Shown here: positions 56,136 through 64,000 of the stretch, one piece after another
Numbering within the stretch: the stretch's first letter is position 1
Layout of the letters: each line of letters starts with the position of its first letter
Assembly: GCF_030272615.1 (NCBI RefSeq)
Contig: NC_081412.1
Coordinates: forward strand, 545,174,202-545,238,201
Origin: Cryptomeria japonica
Lineage: Eukaryota > Streptophyta > Pinopsida > Cupressales > Cupressaceae
Direction: 5' to 3'
Length of the DNA: 64,000 nucleotides
Notes under the pieces: generated by a model
Database searches by the model: none
What the model was told of the DNA's origin: nothing
What the model saw: the letters and a program-made list of their open reading frames with translations, nothing else
Program-made: the position numbers and the translations under genes

Positions 56136-57242
56136 TTATTTATGAGAATATCCCTTACACACTAGTCTTGCTTTAGCTCTAACAACTTTACCATCTTCAT
56201 TAAGTTTGTTTCTAAATACCCATTTGGTTCCAGTTACATTTTTATCTTTAGGCCGGAGAACTAATGTCCAAGTGTTGTTTTTCTCAATTTGTTCTAATTC
56301 TTCTTCCATAGCTTTAATCCAAAATTTATCTTCACACGCCTCATTAACAAATGATGGTTCAATTTGAGAAATAAGACATACCTCTTCATTTGCCAATCTT
56401 CCTCTTGTCATAACTCCTTTAAACTTGTTTCCAATTATCTGATCTTCTGAATGATTTAGTCTTACATACCGAGATGTCTTAGTTTGCTGTTGTTCCTCAA
56501 TTACTGTGGAATTCTTAGATGGTACCAGGGTAACTGGATCTTCATTTTGTACCGAATGATTTAGAGTAGGTTCATTTGTCAAAATTTCTGTTGCCGATTC
56601 AGAGTCTATATACCTTGAAGTTCCTCTAAATTGTTCATCAATCTTTACATTTATACTCTCAACAATTTTTTGCAATCTTTTGTTAAAACATCTATATGCT
56701 TTGCTCTTAGATGAATAACCAAGAAATATTCCTTCATCACTTCTAGGATCAAATTTGCCAATATACTCATCTCTTCTGATATAACATTTACTTCCAAAAA
56801 TTCTGAAATACTTAAGTGTAGGAGTATTACCAAACCATATTTCATGAGGGGTCTTACCGGTTTCACCTTTGATGTGAACTTTGTTAAATGTATAGACCGT
56901 TGTGCTGACTACTTCTCTCCAATATACATGTGGTAGGTTTTCTTCTGATAACATACTTCTTGCTGCATCCAAGATAGTTCTATTTTTCCTTTCAACAACT
57001 CCATTCTGCTGTGGTGTCCAAGGTACTGATAGTTGTCTTCGGATTCCATTCACTTCACAGAATGTATTAAAATCCCTTGATGTAAATTTACCTCCTTAAT
57101 TTGATCTTAAACATTTGATTTTCTTATCGGTTTCATTTTCTACCATTGCTTTGAATAGTTTGAACTTGCTAAGTGCTTCTGATTTTTCTCTGAGAAAAGC
57201 AACCCAACACATTCTATAATAGTCATCAATAATCAGCATGAA
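56136..57242 (-). pseudogene. Element I integrase core and RT start
   Basis: It contains LRSN-stop-GG, where the second catalytic Asp should be (D changed to N, next codon a stop), and TPQQNGVVERKNR with the catalytic Glu. These are followed by GKTPHEIWFGNTP and KFDPRSDEGIFLGY. A 305-codon open stretch (56136-57053) continues through a linker into the RT fingers (GTKWVFRNKLNEDGKVV). It is inactive because of the Asp change and stops. Confidence 0.9.
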
Positions 57243-58115
57243 TTATCTATCACCTTGTAAGCTTTTAGTTCTAGCTAGACCACATAAATCAGTGTGAATC
57301 AAATCAACAACATTATTTGATTTTTCTGGAATACTTTTGAAACTAGCTCTAACTTGTTTTCCAAATTGACATTCCTCACATACTGTATTCTGAGGTTTGA
57401 CAATTTTAGGTAAATCTCTAACTGCCTTAGTAGTACTGATCTTTACCATGCAATCAAAGTTTACATGATAGAGTCTCTTATGCCATAACCAACTTTCATC
57501 TATATGTGCAATTAAGCATGTCTTTTCACTGTTATTCAAATGAAAGAAATTACCTCTAGTCTGATTACTGGTTGCAATTTCCAAACCAATTCTATTCATG
57601 ATTTTGCATTTTCCATTTTTAAATTGTAATTGAAATCCTTTCTCAACTAATTGACCAACACTCAAAAGATTATGCTTTAATCCTTCAACATAGTAGACAT
57701 TGTCAGTGTTATGCTTACCATCAAGAGATATTGTACCCTTACCTTTGATTGAACAAGCTTTGTCATCTCCAAATCTTACTAAACCACCATTGTATTCTTG
57801 AAAGTTCAAGAATTTACCTTTGTCTCCTGTCATATGATGTGAGTATCCTGAATCAATGATCCATTCATCCTTTACTTCAACTTTAGCTTCCAGAGCCTAT
57901 ACTATCAGTTGAGCAGTAGGTGCCAGTTGATCTTCTGTTATAGCAACAAAAACCCATCCATTGTCTGCAAGATCCTCATTAGAATCATCAGTCACACCTT
58001 CATCAGCAATGTAACAAGATTTGTCTTTATTCTTCTTAAATCTGTATCTCTGATATTCAGGATTAGGCTTGTATGTTCTTCTAGCTTCTTCTCTTAGTCT
58101 AGCATGTCTATCAGG
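57243..58115 (-). pseudogene. Element I protease and pre-integrase zinc domain
   Basis: The protease active site reads IIDSGYSHHMTGD (about 57835-57865), with D-S-G intact. FGDDKACSIKGKGTISLDG and GLKHNLLSVGQLV follow, then the integrase zinc site (LWHKRLYHVNFD, CEECQFGKQ) and the first catalytic Asp (IHTDLCG). Two stops upstream, at about 58120 and 57898, fit single C-to-T changes. It shares one frame with gag. Confidence 0.9.
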
Positions 58116-58979
58116 TCATCTCGAAGCCATATGACCAATCTTATTGCAGTTAAAACATTTAAAGGGTGCTTTACCTTCATACTTACTTCCAACTGGACCT
58201 TTAGGAATTTTCCTTGCAAATAGTGCTTCAAGTTCTTCAAGTTCTTCATTTTCTTTCCTACTTTCTTCAAGTTCTCTTGCATAAAAGGCTTTCCAATCAG
58301 ATTTGTCAAATGATGGAGTAGATGATGTTGGCAATTTAAAGGCCAAATCTGTCTTTAAAGTAGCAACAAGACCAAATTCTTCAATTTCAAAAGCTGAAAG
58401 TTTTCCAATTAATGTATCCCTAGTTACTGATGTATTAGGTAGTGTTCTCAACTCATTTATAGTAGTAACCTTCATTTTGTATGCTGGTGGCAATCCTCTT
58501 AAAACTTTTGAAACAATTTCATCCTCACTTAAGGTTCCTCAACAACATTTAAGACCCAAAACAATTTCATTTACTCTTTCCATAAAAGCAGAAATCCTTT
58601 CATCTTCTTCCATTTCCAGATGTTCATACTTGACTTGAAAGCTTTCAAGTTTTGCAATTTTGACTATGGAATCTCCTTCATTTAGTGTTTCCAAATGATC
58701 CCAAATAGCTTTAGCAGTAGACCTATCTGATAGTCCCATGATTTGTTGATCTGATAATGCGCTCAAAAGTGCTTCTCTTGCTTTGCAATCATTTTCCTCA
58801 TCTTTTGTCAAGTTAGGTGGACTGGGCTGACCATGTATAGCAGCAGTATAACCATTCTTTGTAACTTCCCAAATGTCTTTCCTAATGCAATTCAGATGTG
58901 TCTCCATTCTGATCCTCCATATGCCATAGTTAGTTCCATCAAGTTTAGGACTGTCCTTTCTGAAATAGTTAGTAGACAT
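58116..58979 (-). pseudogene. Element I gag (one stop)
   Basis: It starts MSTNYFRKDSPKLDGTNYG, the usual Copia gag opening. A UBN2 domain follows (AIWDHLETLNEGD, LESFQVKYEHLEMEEDE, EDEIVSKVLRGLPP) and then a knuckle start CFNCNKIGHMASR, whose last Cys is lost next to a stop. One TGA after LKCC at about 58536 splits it into two frames in register. Gag would form the particle. Confidence 0.9.
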
Positions 58980-59035
58980 TGGATCCCCTCAAGCTGTTAA
59001 ACTTCTACAAAAGAGGACTAATCTCTGATACCAAT

Positions 59036-60097
59036 TGTTAGGTCTCAGAGACAACTGAAAAGGGGGGGGGGGGTGAATCAGTTGTCAAATAAATTCAAGC
59101 CAAAAACAACTTAACCAACTTAATGCTTAATAACAGTAAACTAGTTAAGTATGCCAGTAGTTTTAACAGTTAATTTCTATACCAGTAAAGATTAATGCAT
59201 GAAACATAAACACAAAGTTGTCCACAACACATGACACCAATATTTGTATGTGGAAACCCTGTAAGGGGAAAAACCATGATGGGAAACCTTACCCACAATC
59301 AGATGATACTACTGCAGATAGTAAGTGTACATAAATGGGGTCTACACATGCAGAAAGGCCAATAGCCTAGAGCTCACTACTCAATCACAAAATGGGAGTC
59401 ACAATGACTACAATTGGATGGTTAAATCCAATAATAATGTATTGCACAAAATAGAATCCTCATATGTTGGATTCAGTACTGGTGTAATGTTGATATGCTT
59501 CCACAAAAACCTAGCTTCACCTTCAAATGATGTCTTCATGTATAGCTCTGCTTAATCTCACATATACCTTCACACAATCCTTTTTCGCATTCCACATTTG
59601 ATCTTACAAATAAGATCTTACATTTATACCATAACCTAAGACCAATTTTAGTAGGTTGGCCCTACAAGATATTACAATAAAAACATTTTACAAACAATAT
59701 AATATTCGATGCAATAACCGATTGAACATGTCGGCTTAATGCATTTACAACAATAATTAATCATCTCCATAGCATGCCATGCTGATCTGGAAAAGATAAA
59801 CCTATTGGTGTAACCCTGGATAACCCTGGACCTATTTGTCGGTAAAAGAAAATATGCAAATATGAATATACCAATGATCAATTCATAAAGAAAATATGTC
59901 CACACAATGTCTTCGATATTACCAAGTGTCTTCCATGCCATTCCAAGTGCTGGTGATCATTATATCTTACCGGTGAACCATATACCAGTAACTGTGCAAT
60001 AGTTACTTGTTTGCCAGTGAATGTTGTTGGATCTCCAAAGTGCTAGTGTTTTAGTAGGTGTTGACATCAATGACAAAAACATACCGAAATACCAACA
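59036..60097 (-). repeat. Element I 5' LTR (1062 bp)
   Basis: Full-length partner of 53397-54460. It directly follows the primer-site complement (about 59022-59033) on the + strand and ends ATACCAACA before CCCAT. Confidence 0.95.
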
Positions 60098-60102
60098 CCC
60101 AT

Positions 60103-60302
60103 CCGGCGCTCTCCACCGTTTACTAAGACCTCACACATTCCAGAGGTAGATAGGATCAATCTTATTCATGCAAGATCCTCAAGAAGAATCCTTCATGCAC
60201 ACAAGGCTGATGTGGCAACACGATTTGATCTTCATTTCAATGCCAACCCATCACAGGATGTCGTCAGTCGAAACCTCGATAAAAACTTTCCATATACTGG
60301 TA
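60103..60302 (-). repeat. J tandem unit 1, right part
   Basis: It continues unit 1 after element I. Its wording (CTCTCCACCGTTTACTAAGACC) matches unit 2 at about 61326. It stops at CCATATACTGG, where unit 2 begins. Confidence 0.85.
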
Positions 60303-61515
60303 TACTGAGAGGAGGGGGGGCGGGGGTGAATCAGTATACTCAAAATCTCCCCTAAACCACTTTGACTACAAAGACTGCACTAACTGGTAAACAGGATCAC
60401 CGATCTAAAACATGGCACTACCGGTAAAACACAATGAGACTATGAAACACACAAACTGGTAACACTTAGATCTTCACACAATTTAATCTCTCATTTCCAC
60501 TTCACCCATATGCACAAACAAGTAATTCATCATAAATATAAAGACCACTGGATCAACATGCATTACCACTTAACAAAAAACACTAATCATCACATGAAAA
60601 AGCATCACACATGACACACTGATTTTTCACATGGAAACCCATCTGGGAAAAACCACGGTGGGGATGAATACCCACAAGTTTTTCTTTGAACTCTTCTAAA
60701 GTTCACTCTGTTAGGAGCCTAATCTGGTTAAGGAATTTACAATAGGTTCTGCTAGGAACTGATCCTGCTAGGGATCACCTAGTTAAGGGATGGCTAATTA
60801 CCCGGTTAAAGGTTAGAACCTTGCTAAAGGTTATCTCGCAAGAGGATTTGAAGAACTCAATGAGTTTGAGTCACCTTGTTAAAGGGTTTACAGAAAGCTT
60901 GTTAAAGCTACCCGGTTAAGGGATTTTCCAACTGCTGAAATGGTTAGAAGTCAACAAGTAATGCACTGATCTGATAACAACACTCAATGCCAATGCAGAT
61001 CCACTTTAGTTCCTTTGCTTATGCAATCACACTCTACAAGTATCAACACACTTCTCCAGTCTGGAAAGAATCAAGTATCTCTTCACTTGGATACACACAT
61101 AACATTTGCCAACAACCTCATAATGCAAATCATCATCGACCTTATAGGAAATAGATAGGTCGGTAGCATGAACCCTAAACCCTAATCTTTTAGGTTATCA
61201 ATACAGTCAGATCAACCCTAACCATTCAAACACATTGCATTGAATAAAACAATCTTGAACAGATCTCAAGGCATTCTCCATCATTCGTTCTTTGCCACTT
61301 CTAGAAGCTGGTAACCCATCACGTGCTCTCCACTGTTTACTAAGACCTCGCACATTCTCGAGGTAGATAGGATCAATCTTCTTCATGCAAGATCCTCAAG
61401 AATAATCCTTCATGCACACAAGGTTGACATGGCAACACGATTTGATCTTCATTTCAATGCCAACCCATCATAGGATGTCGTTGGTCGAAACCCCGATACA
61501 AAATTTCCATATACC
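60303..61515 (-). repeat. J tandem unit 2
   Basis: Uninterrupted copy of the 1213-bp unit, starting TACTGAGAGGAGGGGGGG. It differs from unit 1 by scattered substitutions. Confidence 0.85.
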
Positions 61516-61680
61516 GGTTCACATACCGGTTCACTTTCTGCATATACCGGTCCATTTCATCATACTGGTTCACACTTCATCATAGCGCTTCACTTGTACC
61601 ATCATACCAATTTACTTGTATGATCATACCGGTTCACTTGCCAGGTTGCTTTCTTCAATATACCGGTTCATACTTCAGCA
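61511..61680. repeat. Array of about eight ATACCGGTTCAC motifs in J LTR
   Basis: Exact or near copies start at about 61511, 61523, 61543, 61562, 61581, 61603, 61626 and 61660. Each has the palindromic core ACCGGT or a decayed form. On the minus strand the array lies at the start (U3) of the LTR, a place for promoter or packaging signals. Confidence 0.7.
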
Positions 61681-61748
61681 TATTGACATCAATGACAACA
61701 TAAAATATCATCATGTCATCACACTTCTGCACATATGCCAACACAACC

Positions 61749-61970
61749 CACTCAAGATACCATGTTTGGCCTTAGCATTGTTCTCATACTCCTTTTTGGC
61801 ATCCGGATCAGTGAGAGGAACAATAGGAATAACATATCCATTCTTGATAGACATCCACACATCAAAACCCAGAGAGGAAATATAGGTCTCCATTCCTCTG
61901 GTCCAGAAGGCATAGTTGGATCCATCAAACATAGGGGCTTTTAGGATCCATTCTTCCTGCCATTGTGTTC
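61749..61970 (-). pseudogene. Element L gag N-terminus
   Basis: The minus strand reads MFDGSNYAFWTRGMETYISS and AKHGILSGL, the N-terminal part of a Copia gag. It joins to the piece at 52343 once J is removed. Its start, about 60 bp inside the primer site, is normal. The last codons before J read into the LTR and are not real. Confidence 0.85.
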
Positions 61971-62015
61971 AAATTCTAGAATCTACCCAAGGTTTAAAGA
62001 TAACCAAGAACCTAC

Positions 62016-62027
62016 GCTCTGATACCA
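62016..62027 (-). other. Element L primer-binding site
   Basis: GCTCTGATACCA, the exact complement of TGGTATCAGAGC, lies two bases from the LTR edge at 62030. Confidence 0.9.
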
Positions 62028-62029
62028 AT

Positions 62030-63684
62030 TGTTGAACACAAATCACCACTAAGAGGGGGGTGAATCAGTGGTTCCTAAACTTTTTGACCTTTGAAAATAA
62101 CTCCAGAATGCCTATTACTAACTAAAGCAATTAAACAATCAAACTGGTAAAGAAGGAATGAAAGCCAAAGAGATCAATCACACAAATACAAATCACAACA
62201 CCAGATGTATGAGGAAAACCCAATATGGTAAAAACCTCGGTGAGAAAAGCTATTGGAGACTACTACTCCAATCTAGCCTCACAGGTAAAACTCTGGATTA
62301 CAAAGATTTAGGGCACCAACCCAAGGAGCTCCAACCCCTTCTCTTTTAGGGCACCAACCCCTGCACTAAGCTACAACTTGGCGATGTATATTGAAATAAA
62401 ATTTAGATACAGTTAAGGCTTCTTGTTGCAAATGAAGTCTGCAACTCTTGATCAAATATCTCACTGCTGGTTGACAATCTTCTCTTCCACTGAATCTCAC
62501 ACTACGGGTTGTGAGATTACTTTCTCCGATTCTTGGCCACTATTATCACTCCTTCTCTCTTACAGTTTCACAACACTCTATGTCACACTTGGATGTTGCC
62601 TTTCTCTACTACACCTTGCTGACTTTCTTAATTGTTGAGCTTACAATTATATCAGTAGTCAATCACTGCCGGTTAAACCCTCTCACCGGTTTGCTTGCTC
62701 ACTTACTCTGCAACTTTCCTAGAATAAATTCTAAGGCCAAAATATTCTCAGCACTTAATCTCTCTTCTTTATTTTTCTTCTCTACAACATTCACTTTCTC
62801 TGATTCAAGCTAATCTCTTTATATCATGGTTTCCCGCCAAGAATGCATTCAAAAAATTGAATGACTAGGGTTTCCTTTTCCCAACACAATCTGCACGATA
62901 TTTGATCCAGTCTATCTTGGATTGATCACCTGTACTCCAGGGATACACCTATACACATTTTCCATTTTCCAATGGATTCTTTCTAAAGATAGAAATTATG
63001 TACAAGATTTCCTACCTTGAAATCTGTCGACGCATAGAGTGCCTAGCTGTTTCCTTTTCACAATCTTCTTGTAACCAGATTTCCTTTTCATTGATGCAAG
63101 TGCCAACTACTCCTTGATCTTCCTCTAATCTTCTTTCCTCCTCGATCCGCATAAGTCAGTCACAAACCCATGATTTGTGTCTGTCTCATTAATATCGACT
63201 AGCTGTTTCAACAACCCCATCGATGGTGGCTTCATCGACCTCAACATGTTTTCCACCTCTGCTCCACATGGCATCACAATGATCAATCATTTGGATCACC
63301 AACACATAGTTGATTCATACTTGATTATTTAGCAAACTCATGCTGGTACATCCTTTTACTGGTGAGACATTCTTCTTCTGCTAATCAATAGAGTACACTA
63401 CACTGGTAACACATCTTCACTTCTGGTGGTTTGTGATTACTTTAGCATTCTGCCTCTTCAACATAGATAGGAAACCATCTTCCAGATTGGTTTTTTGCCA
63501 TACTGGTTGTCCACCATCATGCTATTATTTAGCCATCATCTCGGTTTATGCCTTACCGGTAAGCCTTCCTTATGTCTTCTTACTCTCGTGTAAAGTGCCA
63601 TCATAATGGTCACCCTTTCTAGCTCACTGGTAACCTTGCCAAACCGGTTGACATCAATGACAACTTAATGCCAAAATGCCAACA
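62030..63684 (-). repeat. Element L 5' LTR (1655 bp)
   Basis: Full-length partner of 37660-39329 with many substitutions. It ends AAATGCCAACA, followed by TATAA. The TATA region reads ATATAAAGAGAT on the minus strand near 62812-62824. Confidence 0.9.
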
Positions 63685-63689
63685 TATAA

Positions 63690-64000
63690 ATCATTGGCAG
63701 ATAAGGTGGATATGACAAGAAGTAAAAAGGCAATGTTGGGATTATTTTGCATCATTTTGACTTATGTCAGCCAAGACAATGGCACAAATATTAGTAGGAA
63801 TTTCATGCAAATTAATTCATATTTTAATATGATTGGAAAATGGGCAAGATTAGCCAACCTATCCATCAACTTATTACCTTCCTGTCACATGTGATTAATT
63901 TTGGCATGGCCAAGCATAGGGAGGAGATCAAGACATTGAAAGTGAGGTGTCCAAATTTCCAATCTAGTTTAGTTTCTTTTTTGAGCATCAATGTGGTGTT
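63690..64000 (-). other. Right flank of L; possible 5' part of the relic at 35.7-37.6 kb
   Basis: On the minus strand, phrases such as MDRLANLAHFPIILKYEL are readable but broken by stops. The sequence is continuous with 37654 once L is removed, so it may be the upstream part of the same decayed coding region. Confidence 0.3.

Larger units (their letters stand above)
53397..60097 (-). mobile_element. Element I: full-length Copia retrotransposon in J
   Basis: LTRs of 1064 and 1062 bp (53397-54460, 59036-60097) and a perfect CCCAT duplication (53392-53396, 60098-60102) bound it. The primer-site complement CTCTGATACCA is near 59022-59033, and the polypurine-tract complement ATCCCCCCCTTTGGC starts at 54461. 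All Copia domains are present in order. Gag through RT share one frame with a few stops, and a frameshift precedes RNase H. At the start of the LTRs I count about 20 differences in 250 bp, so it is not recent. Confidence 0.95.
52349..61743 (-). mobile_element. Element J: solo LTR with 1.2-kb internal tandem duplication, carrying I
   Basis: CAACC flanks it exactly (52344-52348 and 61744-61748), and removing it rejoins L's gag (KHGILSGL to SDNKFVKVM). The left end reads CGATGAATAATG, a one-base change from TG, and the right end is ATGCCAACA. After subtracting element I it is about 2.7 kb. That is made of a 1213-bp unit repeated in tandem (from 52384 and from 60303) plus short unique ends. No interior or pol of its own is present. 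LTR style and orientation match I and L. Confidence 0.75.
37660..63684 (-). mobile_element. Element L: 26-kb Copia (Sirevirus-like) carrying M, J and I
   Basis: LTRs of 1670 and 1655 bp (37660-39329, 62030-63684) and a perfect TATAA duplication (37655-37659, 63685-63689) define it. The primer-site complement GCTCTGATACCA lies at 62016-62027. The polypurine-tract complement ATCTCCCCCTTTGGC starts at 39330. Minus-strand gag, protease, integrase, RT and RNase H are all present. M interrupts between protease and pre-integrase, and J (with I inside) interrupts gag. Without them L would be about 8.8 kb. The AAAGGGGGAGAT tract and TGTTGG start point to the Sirevirus/Maximus branch. Confidence 0.9.

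Noticed and set aside
61511-61680. CRISPR-like or telomere-like array
   Set aside because: Spacing is irregular, the motif is 12 bp and decayed, and it sits in an LTR.

Overview
The window looks like intergenic heterochromatin from a large, repeat-rich plant genome. It is AT-rich and has no tRNA, rRNA or recognisable housekeeping gene. Almost everything that can be identified is an LTR retrotransposon or a relic of one. A conifer or other gymnosperm is my inference, from the size and depth of the nested elements and the style of the LTR families; the sequence alone does not prove it.

Left part (1-29.5 kb). A LINE-like 3' end (about 1.0-1.6 kb) is followed by a complete 309-bp miniature LTR element (TRIM, 1850-2158). 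Next is a nest built around element A (3747-15689, + strand, target duplication ATACA), which has no recognisable pol. A was split by a Copia element B (4840-12466, - strand). B was then hit by two solo LTRs, C in its gag and D between integrase and reverse transcriptase. Right of A lies E, a 5'-truncated + strand Copia element of the same family as B, split by a probable solo LTR (F) that carries a foldback MITE. From 20.3 to 29.5 kb the DNA is older and sparser. It holds a SINE-like copy, a 36-bp minisatellite, a decayed Gypsy integrase with chromodomain (26.3-27.1 kb), a duplicated 165-bp segment and one intact, GC-richer 131-codon reading frame of unknown identity (28160-28555, - strand).

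Middle (29.5-37.6 kb). Element G (29537-35469, + strand, TSD AGATG) is a Copia element whose gag, protease, integrase and front half of RT are replaced by a fragment of a different element, H. H brings a 5' LTR, a 371-codon coiled-coil and zinc-knuckle ORF, and a second ORF that runs straight into G's RT. Right of G are decayed - strand coding remains of unknown type.

Right part (37.66-63.68 kb). One 26-kb structure is bounded by the LTRs and TATAA target duplication of element L, a - strand Copia element with Sirevirus-like signals. L's protease region is interrupted by M (42339-50190, + strand, TSD ACATC), a Gypsy-type element that carries gag and a protease-like region but no RT or integrase. 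L's gag is interrupted by J (52349-61743, TSD CAACC), an LTR with a 1.2-kb internal tandem duplication. J in turn holds the full-length Copia element I (53397-60097, - strand, TSD CCCAT). The order of events is host relic, then L, then M and J, then I within J.

No element looks autonomous: stops, a frameshift or missing domains break every pol. Boundaries were fixed by reading TG...CA termini, primer-binding sites, polypurine tracts and matching 5-bp target duplications. Family names come from protein motifs read by eye, without database searches.
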